A stretch of 64,000 bases of DNA, taken from NCBI GenBank assembly GCA_047947185.1, contig CP170502.1, positions 4,712,001 through 4,776,000 on the forward strand, read 5' to 3'. The DNA is from JANQJA01 sp047947185. Its GTDB lineage: Bacteria > Pseudomonadota > Gammaproteobacteria > Pseudomonadales > Azotimanducaceae. A program made the translations under genes and the position numbers. The notes under the pieces are model-generated. The model was given only the letters and a program-made list of their open reading frames with translations. It did not search any database and was not told the DNA's origin. Below, in pieces: positions 34,622 to 45,561 of this stretch (position 1 is its first letter; each line of letters opens with the position of its first letter).

Positions 34622-36652
34622 TCAGGTTCTGCAGTGAGCCAGGAATGCCGGTGTTCCTGACAGGTGATGAGCCGGTGCGCCGATCTGCTGGAGCAGGCAC
34701 AGGCCCGGATTTGCCAGGGTTGGCATAACTTCAAACCCCTTCAAGAGGAAAATCTGGGCCAGCTCGGCATCCGGCGCGATATTGCGCTTCCCCTGGGTAA
34801 ACAGAAGCGCCAGATAGTAATAGAAAAGCGCCCGATCCTGGTTGCGGGCTTCCTCGGGGAGGTTTGCCTCCATGTCCAGGGCCAGCGTAAGCAGGTCAGT
34901 CGTTTCGATGGAGAAGCCTGGCAGCGCAAGCGCCCCGTACAGGGTAAACAACACGCCAGGAAAAGTTCTCTGGAGCAGGGCAAGATCTTCTGCCTCCACG
35001 GGGGTAATTGTGCCGTCAGCAGCCCGGGTAACCAGGTTGTTGGCAATGCCGAGCAGCACCTCGGACGCAAATAGTTTCTCCTGGGCATTGGTCAGTGCGC
35101 CGTAGGCGTAGGCGACAATAATCCGGCGCCGGACCTGGTCAAAGCCAGGTTCACGCTCTGCGGTCATTTGCCCGCTGCCCTGCTGTCGGTTCCAGAAGCC
35201 CGATTCAGCCTCAGCCGGCATCTCCGGGACACCGGCAGAAAACACGGGCCGGGTGCTCGCCTGGGCAAGCAGCCAGGCGCGGCGCTCTGCCACCGAACCG
35301 GACAGCCTCTGGATACCAACATTGTCAAACTGGTAAAGGTCAATATCGGGTCGAAGACCGGCGACCAGGTGCTGATAAAGTAGGGTGAAACTAAGGGCGT
35401 CGGATTTCACAACCAGCAAAGCGTTGGCTGGCAATAGTTTGAGCAAGGTTTGTGAGTACTCATTCGCAATCCAGGCATCACTTCGGCTATTGGCCGTAAA
35501 GTTCTGCGCCAGTGTCAGCACCAGCACGGAAGCCGCATAAAGTCGAACGGCTGGTGTGCCCAACCCATGTGTTTCCATGCGTCGTATCAGCCAGTCGAGC
35601 CCCAGGCCAAGCCAGACTGCGAGGCAACACCAGGCAATTAGCGGGTAGGGTTCAAAAATCGCCCGGGTGCTGAACTGGTAGTCAAAACCCAGCAGGGCAA
35701 CCAGCATGGCGGTGTTCATGACAAACACAAGCGCCAGCGCGGCATGCAACACAAACTGGTGCTGCCTGAAACCAACTGCTATAGCCAGCGGCACCAGCGG
35801 AAGGGCCAGCAGCACAACCTGCTGGGTGGATCGCTGTGCCAGCCAACCCAGGAACTGCACCTTGTCGACGATGCTGGCACCGGCATGGACATCAGCCGCC
35901 TTGTAGTCCTGGCGCGACACGTAACGGATAAAGTCAGCAAAACTGTCCAAAGGGCCCTGGTAACTGACGACCGGGTGTTGCTTCAGCAGGAGCGAAAGGT
36001 AGGGTGTGAGCCCCAACAGCAGGCCGCTGATACAACCCGCGAGAAATATCGGTTGCCGCAGCGCCTGCAATAGCCAGCGCCACTGCGAGAGGACAAGCAC
36101 AAGCAAGCCCGGCGCAGCAAGCACAGTCAGCGGCCAGTGGTTGGACAGGCCAAGTCCAACGCCAAGGCAGGCAAGCCACGCGGTTGCCTGGGCTGGCGTC
36201 CGGGCGAATTTCAGGCACATCCAAAGCGTGGCCGCAAACAGGGCCGTGTTGAGGGTGTAGACCTCGATGATGATTGCCTGGGACCAGAAGCTGGCAGAAA
36301 CGCCGAGCATCAGGCCACCAAACAAGGCGGCTAGCGGGCGGCAACCCAGGGTCAGCAGCACCATGCCCAGTAAGGCACTGGTCAGTGCACCGAACACCGC
36401 CGAGATACTGTTGCCAATGATCACGGGTGAAAAGGGCAGCGAGTAGAGTGGTGTGCAGATCAGGGTAAACAGTGGATAGCCGGGAGGGTGCGCCAGGCCC
36501 CCGGTAAAGCAGACGCTGTGAAAGAGGCCGGCGTCCTCCAGCGTAATGGTACGCGGCAGGGTCAAACCGTAGAGCGCCAGCATGGCAACCAGGATAACCA
36601 GGAACACCAGTTTTGCCTGGTGATTTGCCGGGGGCGTGCCCGCCCGGGACAT
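34622..36652 (-). CDS. DUF2723-type GT-C membrane protein
   Basis: Polytopic protein of about 676 residues. The N-terminal region has the DUF2723 signature: LEDAGLFHSVCFTGGLAHPPGYPLFTLICTPL-type block with AHPPGYPLF in the first periplasmic loop, then ASFWSQAIIIEVYTLNTALF. About ten membrane helices fill the first 430 residues; the last 250 are soluble. Proteins of this family resemble O-mannosyltransferases and probably use lipid-linked sugars, but the substrate here is unknown. Its start overlaps the stop of the alkyltransferase-like gene (TGATG), and it is convergent with ampG (one base apart). Confidence 0.78.
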   Translation of the reverse strand: MSRAGTPPANHQAKLVFLVILVAMLALYGLTLPRTITLEDAGLFHSVCFTGGLAHPPGYPLFTLICTPLYSLPFSPVIIGNSISAVFGALTSALLGMVLLTLGCRPLAALFGGLMLGVSASFWSQAIIIEVYTLNTALFAATLWMCLKFARTPAQATAWLACLGVGLGLSNHWPLTVLAAPGLLVLVLSQWRWLLQALRQPIFLAGCISGLLLGLTPYLSLLLKQHPVVSYQGPLDSFADFIRYVSRQDYKAADVHAGASIVDKVQFLGWLAQRSTQQVVLLALPLVPLAIAVGFRQHQFVLHAALALVFVMNTAMLVALLGFDYQFSTRAIFEPYPLIAWCCLAVWLGLGLDWLIRRMETHGLGTPAVRLYAASVLVLTLAQNFTANSRSDAWIANEYSQTLLKLLPANALLVVKSDALSFTLLYQHLVAGLRPDIDLYQFDNVGIQRLSGSVAERRAWLLAQASTRPVFSAGVPEMPAEAESGFWNRQQGSGQMTAEREPGFDQVRRRIIVAYAYGALTNAQEKLFASEVLLGIANNLVTRAADGTITPVEAEDLALLQRTFPGVLFTLYGALALPGFSIETTDLLTLALDMEANLPEEARNQDRALFYYYLALLFTQGKRNIAPDAELAQIFLLKGFEVMPTLANPGLCLLQQIGAPAHHLSGTPAFLAHCRT

Positions 36653-36951
36653 CAGGGGCGCCACTGGTAGTGGCGAAGGCTGATACGGCCCTGTAAGGGG
36701 ACGATACCTTCTTCCAGCAGGCGTGCCAGTTGGCGGCCCGGGTCTGGATTCGAGATTTTGCCCTGACTGTTGATTACCCTGTGCCAGGGGAGGGTTGTGC
36801 CTGGTGGCAACTGCTTTAGCAGCCTGCCAACCAGTCGAGACTGGTTGGCAAGGCCGGCCAGGGCTGCGACCTGGCCATAGGTTGCGACTTTGCCGGCAGG
36901 GATCAGCGCCACAACCCGGTACACGGCGTCCGTGAAGTCAGGATCTGTCAA
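36652..36951 (-). CDS. Alkyltransferase-like protein (ATL), MGMT family
   Basis: A 99-residue protein with the MGMT DNA-binding fold: ALIPAGKVATYGQVAALAG and SRLVGRLLKQLP. The active-site motif PCHRV of true methyltransferases is PWHRV here, so the alkyl-accepting Cys is replaced by Trp. This is the hallmark of ATL proteins such as E. coli YbaZ, which bind O6-alkylguanine and flag it for nucleotide excision repair. Translationally coupled to the DUF2723 gene downstream. Confidence 0.9.
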   Translation of the reverse strand: MTDPDFTDAVYRVVALIPAGKVATYGQVAALAGLANQSRLVGRLLKQLPPGTTLPWHRVINSQGKISNPDPGRQLARLLEEGIVPLQGRISLRHYQWRP

Positions 36952-37065
36952 TGTTCAAGAACCGGTGGCTGGGCTTTTTCTGGCGCTGGCCGGTGGGGTG
37001 TATGCAGTAATCCGATCCATATGTGTCCCCAGTGAAAAATTAATCAAACTTTTTTGGTCTGCCGG

Positions 37066-37092
37066 GTTGAATCTCCAGCTTTCGCCCCTATC
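37066..37092 (+). promoter_or_regulatory. Sigma-32-like promoter of groESL
   Basis: GTTGAA at 37066-37071, a 13-base spacer, and CCCCTATC at 37085-37092 resemble the RpoH consensus (CTTGAA, 11-16 bases, CCCCATNT). It directly precedes the CIRCE element. Confidence 0.65.
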
Positions 37093-37093
37093 A

Positions 37094-37120
37094 TTAGCAC
37101 TCCTTGAAGGAGAGTGCTAA
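37094..37120 (+). promoter_or_regulatory. CIRCE operator (HrcA binding site)
   Basis: TTAGCACTC-N9-GAGTGCTAA is an exact match to the CIRCE inverted repeat. It lies 118 bases upstream of groES, downstream of the sigma-32-like promoter, so HrcA would block transcription start or elongation. hrcA is not in the window. Confidence 0.96.
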
Positions 37121-37238
37121 ATCTCGCTGGAGAGCGCAGAAATAAAGGGCTTGCGCAGCGGGGTTTAGCTTGTGTTGATCTTTGTTGTATGCCGGGTGAC
37201 AACGGCACCGGGGCATACTTCAGAATTGGGAGACTAGA

Positions 37239-37526
37239 ATGAGTATCCGTCCATTGCAAGATCGTGTGGTCGTTCGCCGCACGGAAGAAGAAACAAAGTC
37301 AGCTGGTGGAATTGTTATTCCGGGTTCTGCTGCTGAAAAGCCCTCCCAGGGCGAGGTGATCGCTGTTGGGCCAGGCAAGAAGCTGGATAACGGCACCATC
37401 CAGGCAGTTGACCTGAAAGCCGGAGACAAGGTGCTCTTCGGTCAGTACGCGGGCAGCACTGTGAAAATCGATGGCGAGGAACTCCTCATCATGTCCGAAA
37501 ACGAAGTGTTCGGCGTCATCGAGTAA
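37239..37526 (+). CDS. groES: Co-chaperonin GroES
   Basis: 95 residues, MSIRPLQDRVVVRRTEEETKS, the mobile loop TKSAGGIVIPGSAAEKPSQG and the C-terminal GEELLIMSENEVFGVIE. First gene of the groESL operon, 42 bases before groEL. Expected to cap GroEL rings during folding. Confidence 0.98.
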   Translation: MSIRPLQDRVVVRRTEEETKSAGGIVIPGSAAEKPSQGEVIAVGPGKKLDNGTIQAVDLKAGDKVLFGQYAGSTVKIDGEELLIMSENEVFGVIE

Positions 37527-37568
37527 GACAGTTAAATTCACAGAACAGATCAGTTAAGGACAAGAGAA

Positions 37569-39206
<1,638 letters not shown>

Positions 39207-39233
39207 GTCACGCCAGTCCGCGTCGTAATAGAA

Positions 39234-39261
39234 AACCCCGGCTTGTCCGGGGTTTTTTTTT
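39234..39261 (+). terminator. Intrinsic terminator after groEL
   Basis: CCCCGG-CTTGT-CCGGGG hairpin with flanking A and T runs (nine T residues) 28 bases after the groEL stop. Confidence 0.9.
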
Positions 39262-39311
39262 GCGGATCTGGGTTATCCTCTTGGCAAAGCAAAAATGTGA
39301 AGGAGAGGGAG

Positions 39312-40487
39312 ATGCCGTACGTCGAGAACATGACGGTCCATGATGCCGACTCACACGTCATGGAACTGCCAGGCAAAATTGCCGAGTATGTTGAGGCCAA
39401 GTACCAGGACGTCCTGCGCCAGAAGACCGTGGGTGATGAACTGGCGGGTTGGGTGAAAAAAGCCGTTGAACTGCAGGATGATCCGGATTTCAGGGCCGGT
39501 GACGCCGAGAACATTCTGCTGCGCAAGAACTACCAGGCACTGGGTGCCTTCCGAAAGGAGGATCGACCCAGGGCACTGGACCTGCTCGGCTTCACGAGCC
39601 AACTGGTATTTACCACGACCGCACTGTCCAACTACGGTCTGGAGCATTCCGGTGACACCGCGCTGGCCCTGGCATCGGCACGTGCTCACAACCGCATGAT
39701 GACGGATTTCTGTTCGGTTGATCAGCGGTTGCTGGCGACAGGCTATGTTCCCCTGGTTGACCTGGAGGCGGCTCCGGTGATTGCCCGTGAGGCGATTGAC
39801 CTGGGCTGCAAGGCGCTGGTTATTCCCTCCCGGTGTCCTGCCAACCACTCGCCATCTCACATCGGGTTTGATGCGGTCTGGGGGCTTGCCCAGGAAGCGG
39901 GATTACCGATCCTGTTCCATGTTGGTGGTGAAGAAAAGATGGTGCCGGCCTATGGCGAAAACGGCCTGCCCAGGGTCAAGGACTTCCACGGTGGTGATGA
40001 GAACTTCACGTCCACCAGTTTCATGACCATTCCCCTTGCCGTCTGGCAAACCATGGCAGTCATGATCATGGATGGTGTGTGTGACCGTTTCCCGAACCTG
40101 AAATTTGGTGCGGTGGAACTGGGGGCTTCCTGGGTTCCAAGCTGGATGCATTTCATGGATTCATCTTTTGCCGCGTTTTTTAAGGGCGAGGAGCGGCTGA
40201 AAAAGCTCTCGGCCAAGCCAAGCGAGATTGTGAAACGGCAGTTTCGCGTCACCCCCTATCCGCATGAGCCAACAGGTTGGATTATTGACAACGTGGGTGA
40301 GGACGTCTGCCTGTTCTCGTCCGACTTCCCGCATGTTGAGGGTGGCCGCAACCCTTTGAAGCGGTTTAACGAAGCGCTGGAGGGCGTGAGTGAGCGGGCG
40401 GTCAAACGGTTCTACCGGGACAACTTTATCGATCTGATGGGGGCGGGCCTGGACCCGAGTCTGCGTGACCATCCCCACGCTGCCTGA
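39312..40487 (+). CDS. Amidohydrolase-2 family metal-dependent hydrolase
   Basis: 391-residue TIM-barrel protein. The ATG at 39312 follows AGGAGAGGGAG. Near the N-terminus HDADSHVMELPG is the metal motif of the ACMSD-like amidohydrolase-2 family; later FHVGGEE and the C-terminal LFSSDFPHVEGGRNPLKRF supply His and Asp ligands. Relatives decarboxylate or hydrolyse varied substrates; no specific substrate can be assigned. An ABC exporter operon begins 6 bases after its stop, so it could be cotranscribed. Confidence 0.85.
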   Translation: MPYVENMTVHDADSHVMELPGKIAEYVEAKYQDVLRQKTVGDELAGWVKKAVELQDDPDFRAGDAENILLRKNYQALGAFRKEDRPRALDLLGFTSQLVFTTTALSNYGLEHSGDTALALASARAHNRMMTDFCSVDQRLLATGYVPLVDLEAAPVIAREAIDLGCKALVIPSRCPANHSPSHIGFDAVWGLAQEAGLPILFHVGGEEKMVPAYGENGLPRVKDFHGGDENFTSTSFMTIPLAVWQTMAVMIMDGVCDRFPNLKFGAVELGASWVPSWMHFMDSSFAAFFKGEERLKKLSAKPSEIVKRQFRVTPYPHEPTGWIIDNVGEDVCLFSSDFPHVEGGRNPLKRFNEALEGVSERAVKRFYRDNFIDLMGAGLDPSLRDHPHAA

Positions 40488-40493
40488 CTGCTG

Positions 40494-41258
40494 ATGTCGA
40501 CTGTTGAGGTATCGCATCTCACCAAAACCTATCGACTTCCCCGTGGGGGTGGCAGGTTCCTGGCAGTCAACGATATCTCGTTTTCAATAAGTGCTGGTGA
40601 GATCTACGGCATCCTGGGGCCGAACGGCGCAGGCAAGACAACCACGCTGGAGATGCTGGAAGGTATCTGCGATATCGACGAGGGGGACGCGGTGATTGGT
40701 GGTTTCAGCGTGCGTCGCTCACCCTATGACGTCAAGGCAATCATTGGTGTACAACTGCAGTCCAGTGAGTATTTTGACAAGCTTTCCCTGGTGGAACTGC
40801 TCCAGCTTTTTGGCAGGCTCTATGGGCGCAAGGTGGATGCTATGGACCTGCTGCGGAGTGTCGCCTTGCAGGAGAAAGCGAAAGCGACGCCGGACAGCCT
40901 GTCGGGGGGCATGCGGCAGCGCTTTTCGATTGCCTGTGCGCTGGTTAATGACCCGCAGGTGCTGTTCCTGGACGAGCCCACGACAGGTCTCGACCCCCAG
41001 GCCAGGCGCAACCTCTGGGACCTGGTGCGATCACTGAACGCAGCAGGTATGACCATCATCCTGACAACCCATAACATGGAAGAGGCCGAGACCCTCTGCG
41101 ATCGTATTGCCATCATGGATGCGGGCAGCTTTATTGCCGAGGGGACACCTGCTGACCTGATTGCTACCCATGCACCCCATCCGCCCAGGGCCCGACTCAC
41201 GGGAAACATTGAGGATGTATTCCTGCAGCTGACGGGTTACGCCCTTCGGGATAACTGA
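40494..41258 (+). CDS. ABC transporter ATP-binding protein (ABC-2 exporter type)
   Basis: 254 residues. Walker A is GPNGAGKTTTLEML, the Q-loop is GVQLQSSEYFDKLS, the signature is LSGGMRQRFSIACAL, and Walker B is VLFLDEPTTGLDPQARR followed by the H-loop TTHNMEEAE. It is of the DrrA/CcmA-like class that exports lipids, drugs or polysaccharides. The stop overlaps the permease start (TGATG). Confidence 0.95.
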   Translation: MSTVEVSHLTKTYRLPRGGGRFLAVNDISFSISAGEIYGILGPNGAGKTTTLEMLEGICDIDEGDAVIGGFSVRRSPYDVKAIIGVQLQSSEYFDKLSLVELLQLFGRLYGRKVDAMDLLRSVALQEKAKATPDSLSGGMRQRFSIACALVNDPQVLFLDEPTTGLDPQARRNLWDLVRSLNAAGMTIILTTHNMEEAETLCDRIAIMDAGSFIAEGTPADLIATHAPHPPRARLTGNIEDVFLQLTGYALRDN

Positions 41259-42349
41259 TGCGGACGCTGCCATTTCACTTTGCGGCGGTGCTCATCCGTA
41301 TTTTCCTGCGAGACAGGCAGTCGCTTTTCTTTTCGCTGTTTTTCCCGCTGTTCTTCCTGCTTGCCCTGGGTTTTATGACCGGCAGGACCCCCGACGCGGT
41401 AGGGCTGGGTGTTGTTGATCTTGCATCAAGCCCGCTGTCAGCCGAGCTGATTGACCGGCTGCAGGCGAACCCGGGTTTTGACGTACAGGTGCTGGGTGAG
41501 GTGGCGGCCCGGGACGCGGTGATTGACGGCAACCTGAGCCTGGCACTGGTTGTACCTGCATCGTTTGACGCAACGCCTTCGGGTACGGAAATCCGGGTGC
41601 TTGTTGACGCAGCGCAGATGAGGCGGCTTGCGTTTGTGCTGCCCGTGCTGGAACAGGCGCTGGTTGATATTGAACGCCAGTTTCGCGGGCTGACGCCCAT
41701 GTTTCGCCTCACCCTGGAAGACATCAAGGCAAGATCCCAGCGCTACGCGGATTTCCTGCTGCCGGGCATCCTCGCGTTCAGCCTGATGCAGATCAGTATT
41801 GCCGGGAGTGGATTCAACATTGTTGAGTACCGCCGGAAGGGAATCCTGAAACGTGTCTCGGTGACGCCCATCCGTCCGCGTGACTTTATTGCTGCGATCA
41901 GCCTTGCCAGGCTGGTACTCTGCCTGCTGCAGGTCTCTGTGCTGATCCTGGTGGCAGTGCTGGTGCTACAGGTTCATATCACCGGTAACCTGCTGGCGAT
42001 CTACACCGTCATCATCATGGGCACCCTGGTGTTTCTATGTATTGGGTTTTGTGTGGGCAGCCTGGCCCACACCCAGCAGGCGGTGGGTGCTATCGGTAAC
42101 CTGGTCATTTTTCCGCAGGTATTCCTGTCCGGGGTTTTTATCCCAACCGACAACATGCCTGACGTTATACACCCGATCATTGAAGTGTTACCTCTGACGT
42201 TTGTGGTCGACAGCCTGCGCGCGATCTCCAATGACGGTGCCTCGCTGCTGATGGTCTGGCATGAGCTCCTGGGCATATTTGCCTGGATGGTATTGAGCTT
42301 TTTTGCTGCCTCCCGCCTGTTCGTCTGGAAAGACGTGGTTCGCAGCTAA
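41258..42349 (+). CDS. ABC-2 type transporter permease
   Basis: 363 residues with an N-terminal helix, a large extracytoplasmic region (about 45-165), then five helices. The permease block NIVEYRRKGILKRVSVTPIRPRDFI and the C-terminal PQVFLSGVFIPTDNMPDVIHPIIEVLPLTF-type region (key residues LSGVFIP and LPLTF) are typical of ABC-2 permeases. It pairs with the ATPase just upstream. Substrate unknown. Confidence 0.92.
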   Translation: MRTLPFHFAAVLIRIFLRDRQSLFFSLFFPLFFLLALGFMTGRTPDAVGLGVVDLASSPLSAELIDRLQANPGFDVQVLGEVAARDAVIDGNLSLALVVPASFDATPSGTEIRVLVDAAQMRRLAFVLPVLEQALVDIERQFRGLTPMFRLTLEDIKARSQRYADFLLPGILAFSLMQISIAGSGFNIVEYRRKGILKRVSVTPIRPRDFIAAISLARLVLCLLQVSVLILVAVLVLQVHITGNLLAIYTVIIMGTLVFLCIGFCVGSLAHTQQAVGAIGNLVIFPQVFLSGVFIPTDNMPDVIHPIIEVLPLTFVVDSLRAISNDGASLLMVWHELLGIFAWMVLSFFAASRLFVWKDVVRS

Positions 42350-42425
42350 CGGCTGATCGCTGGTGCGGACTGTGTTTGCGGCTATCCCGCTCTGCCTGAT
42401 TGGGCGGCCGGGTTGCCGGGTTGGA

Positions 42426-43352
42426 CTACTTGATGACTGTCTTGAAGCCGCGGGGTTTGCAGGTCAGCACGGAACATTTGACCTCGCTCAGGACACGCTC
42501 GGCAGTATTGCCAATCAGCAGGCCGGGAATGCCGGAGCGTGACAGGGTTCCCATCACCAGCAGGTCAACGTCGTATTCTGTTGCCAGTTTGGTGATGGCG
42601 GCATCAGGTTTGCCGCGGATGATGTGCTCGATGATGTCATGGTCCCCCAGTTTGTCCACCAGGCGGGCAAACCGGTGATGAATCTGTTCCTTGTAGCGCG
42701 CAACCATGGACGTCCAGGCGTCAGCTTCCAGCTTCTTGCGAATTTCAGGGTTCACGGGTGGTTCCCATGCGGTTACCACGTGAAGCTGTGCTTTTTCGCG
42801 TCTGGCAACGCCCGAAGCGATGTCCAGAACCTGTGTACTTACCCCAATTGTTGCCTTGTCATCGCTGGTCAGGTCCACGGCCGCCAGAATGTTGGTGATC
42901 TTGCGTTTTGCTGGTTTTATCAGCCATACCGGCGCCGGGCACTGGCGCATCAGGCGCAGGTCGACGTTGCCAAAAATAGCGCCGGAAATCAGTGAGCCCT
43001 TGTTGACCGACTTGATGAGCAGGTCATAACCGTCACGAACAACCAGGCGGATGACTTCGATAAAATCCTTTTCACCATCAATGACCAGGGATCTTGCCCG
43101 GACCGCACTCTCTTTGGGGGTTGTTTCAGTAATGAGGCTGTTGATCACTTCACGGCGCTCTTTCACAAGTGCTGCCTGCAACGCCTTGATCGATTCGTCG
43201 AGAGAGTGATCGTTGGTGCCAACCTGGGCCACCACATCGACAACAGTAATGGTGGCGTTATTATGGGCGGCGAGTTCCATGGCCTGGGTCAATGCATGTT
43301 TTTCGCCTCGGGCACCATCGGCAAAAAAGAGAATCTTCTTGAATCGGTCCAT
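42426..43352 (-). CDS. Tandem universal stress protein (UspA-type)
   Basis: 308 residues with two Usp domains: residues 1-150 (FKKILFFADGARGEKHAL) and 155-300 (ITNILAAVDLTSDD). The second ends with the ATP-binding pattern VMGTLSRSGIPGLLIGNTAERVL (G-2x-G-9x-G-S/T class), the first lacks a full copy. Similar to E. coli UspE-type double-domain proteins. GGAGG lies upstream of the ATG. Confidence 0.92.
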   Translation of the reverse strand: MDRFKKILFFADGARGEKHALTQAMELAAHNNATITVVDVVAQVGTNDHSLDESIKALQAALVKERREVINSLITETTPKESAVRARSLVIDGEKDFIEVIRLVVRDGYDLLIKSVNKGSLISGAIFGNVDLRLMRQCPAPVWLIKPAKRKITNILAAVDLTSDDKATIGVSTQVLDIASGVARREKAQLHVVTAWEPPVNPEIRKKLEADAWTSMVARYKEQIHHRFARLVDKLGDHDIIEHIIRGKPDAAITKLATEYDVDLLVMGTLSRSGIPGLLIGNTAERVLSEVKCSVLTCKPRGFKTVIK

Positions 43353-43426
43353 TACTGGTTAACCTCCCTCAAACATTGCCCGCCACGGACAGACTCATGC
43401 ACTTGCCGGAAGACTGGCCAGTGCTC

Positions 43427-43465
43427 CCTGGCCCAGGTTGCCTGGCCCAGGTTGCCTGGCGCAGG
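43427..43465. repeat. 14-base tandem repeat, about 2.8 copies
   Basis: CCTGGCCCAGGTTG is repeated exactly at 43427 and 43441, then partly (CCTGGCGCAGG) at 43455-43465, ending immediately at the stop of the minus-strand lipoprotein gene. Each unit contains the palindrome CCTGGCCCAGG. Confidence 0.85.
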
Positions 43466-43960
43466 TCACCGGTAGTCCTTCAGTACCTGCTCGAAACTCT
43501 GGAAGATGGCGGCGGAGGCCGGACCCGTGTGCATGTAGTCTCCCGGTCCGACGTCGTGCAGGCGCTGAACGTGACCGGACCAGAGCAACTGGTCAGTGCT
43601 GGCCTCCCGCACTTCGATGACAACACGTGCGATAAATCGCATCGCGTCTCCCGACGCTATTCTTTCCTCAAAATCGTCACGGATCACGTCAGCCGTCAGG
43701 TTCGTTTGCTCGTACCTCAATTCCACGTCCAGTTCGCCCCCGGTTTCCATTGGCTGGTAGCCCAGGTTTGCGAAGGCGACGCTGAAATTGCTGACCATCA
43801 GTGGGCCAAGAAAAGCCGGGATGTTGACGGCGTGTACAGTAAAGGTGCGGGATGAGCTTTCGGCACAGCAACTGGTGACGGCAGTATCAATGCGCGAGTT
43901 GTTAACAGCGCAGGCGGACAGCAACATGGCCGCGAGTAAAATCGAGAGAACATTACGCAC
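43466..43960 (-). CDS. Predicted lipoprotein of unknown function
   Basis: About 164 residues from the GTG at 43960, which has GAGGT upstream; MTLIK at 44032 is a longer alternative but lacks a signal at its start. The signal peptide VRNVLSILLAAMLLSAC ends in the lipobox LSAC, so the mature protein begins at that Cys. The rest (FTVHAVNIPAFLGPLMVSNF, VELRYEQTNLTADV, DQLLWSGHVQRLHD) resembles small beta-rich DUF4136-type lipoproteins, but a family is not firmly recognised. Confidence 0.8.
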   Translation of the reverse strand: MRNVLSILLAAMLLSACAVNNSRIDTAVTSCCAESSSRTFTVHAVNIPAFLGPLMVSNFSVAFANLGYQPMETGGELDVELRYEQTNLTADVIRDDFEERIASGDAMRFIARVVIEVREASTDQLLWSGHVQRLHDVGPGDYMHTGPASAAIFQSFEQVLKDYR

Positions 43961-44052
43961 GGGGCTGACCTCAAGTGTCCATAGAGAGGACATTGTACAA
44001 AATAATGCCCGGTGAGGCTTGATCAACGTCAACTTGCGCTGATCGCAGCCGC

Positions 44053-45348
44053 TCAGAAGCCGTAGTTCAATCCAACCATAAAGCCGAAGGTCCGGGCATC
44101 ACCCAGCGCAAACTTGTCGGTCACCAGGCGGGCAAAAACAAAGCGATTACGGTAGGCAATCGAAAGCGCCTTGCCGCCAATGTCATATTCCAGCTGGAGG
44201 GTGTCATCAAACCCGACGCCAATACGCGGGAAGTCCTGGGTGTCAGTTCGGTAGTAACCACCAATAACGGATAGGTCCGGAGTCCAGCCCAGAAGGTTGA
44301 TTTCCCGGCCAAGTGAGTAGGCGACATCAAGGTCAGCGCGCACCTCAAGTTCCTGGGTGAAGTCAGCATTGAAGATGTCCACAAACAGGTGGCGATCAAC
44401 AATGTCATTGGGGCGCACGACTTCACCATTGACGAATTCCTGTGCCACTGCAATGGCATCAAGCAGCGCCGGGTTCAGGTCAAAGCTGGCTTTGGTCTGC
44501 GGGGCGTTTTCCCATTCAAACTTGTTGGCAACATCATAAAGCGCAAGCCCAAGGCGAAGCTTTTCGTTCACCTGCCAGTCGAATGAAATGTCGAAGGCGT
44601 AGCCGGTACCCGAGGGAGCAGAAAAGTCCACGCCACTGATCACCGGATTGGGGGCCCCGGTAATGTTTGGTTTGCGGTAGGTGGGTTCATCAAACTTGGG
44701 TTTGTCATAAGCGTAGTCGATCAGGACATTGGCGTTCACGTCAGCAACCAGGGGCAGCAGGGGTGAGAGATCGCGGTTACCCTGGTCGACCGTGGCAAGA
44801 ACAGCATCAATGTCGGCCTGGAGCTGGTCATTGATTGGCTCGAGGTCGCCATAGGCAACGGCCCTGCCCGACTGCAACTGGGAGATCTGGTTGAAGTAGG
44901 TGCCAGCAATATCAATGCGCAACTGGGGAATCAACTGCAGCGAGTACCCGAGCTTGATGCCCTTGGCCTCAAGTCGCTCAACGTCCAGGAACAGGCTGTA
45001 CTCCCTGTCCTCCGAGATGATGATGTTGTTCTTGTTGCTGTGATGAATGATTGCGGTGTCCTGGCTGAAGCTGGTCACATAGTCAAACCGGTGAACGTAC
45101 CCCAGTGAAAATTCGCCAAAACGAACGCCCAGTTCGATATGGTTATGCGTAAATGCCGTATCGCCGGTCTTGAGCGGCTCGTCGAAGTCCTTGGCAAAGC
45201 GCTCGATGGAAACGGGTTCGCTGTAGGCAAAAAGGTCAACGTCGGTATAGACCTTCAATTGGCGCTTTGATTTTGCCTGACCTGGCGCCTCCTCACCAAA
45301 CACCGGCGATGTCAGTAACAGCAGGACAGGAATGAGTGACTTCCGCAT
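44053..45348 (-). CDS. Predicted outer-membrane beta-barrel protein, unknown function
   Basis: 431 residues. The signal peptide is MRKSLIPVLLLLTSPVFGEE. The mature part has alternating hydrophobic/polar strands (IELGVRFGEFSLGYVHRFDY, FDISFDWQVNEKLRLGLALYD) and ends with the aromatic C-terminus MVGLNYGF, as recognised by the BAM machinery. No family is recognised. It is divergent from the PuuD-like gene, with 213 bases between. Confidence 0.75.
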   Translation of the reverse strand: MRKSLIPVLLLLTSPVFGEEAPGQAKSKRQLKVYTDVDLFAYSEPVSIERFAKDFDEPLKTGDTAFTHNHIELGVRFGEFSLGYVHRFDYVTSFSQDTAIIHHSNKNNIIISEDREYSLFLDVERLEAKGIKLGYSLQLIPQLRIDIAGTYFNQISQLQSGRAVAYGDLEPINDQLQADIDAVLATVDQGNRDLSPLLPLVADVNANVLIDYAYDKPKFDEPTYRKPNITGAPNPVISGVDFSAPSGTGYAFDISFDWQVNEKLRLGLALYDVANKFEWENAPQTKASFDLNPALLDAIAVAQEFVNGEVVRPNDIVDRHLFVDIFNADFTQELEVRADLDVAYSLGREINLLGWTPDLSVIGGYYRTDTQDFPRIGVGFDDTLQLEYDIGGKALSIAYRNRFVFARLVTDKFALGDARTFGFMVGLNYGF

Positions 45349-45561
45349 TGCAAAAGAGCCTTATATCGATGGGTGGTCAGGGTATGGGTGCAAGCTGGGG
45401 CTGATGGTACCTGTATTGCTGGCCGGCGGAAAGGGCAAGTGATTGATAGTCTTTAAAAAAATCTAATGTTATCATGCGGCTACGTGGCAAATTTGTAGTA
45501 AACATTAAAATAACCGGGTATCTCCCCACACAATTTCGCCAAATACAGAGGGTTAAAACCT

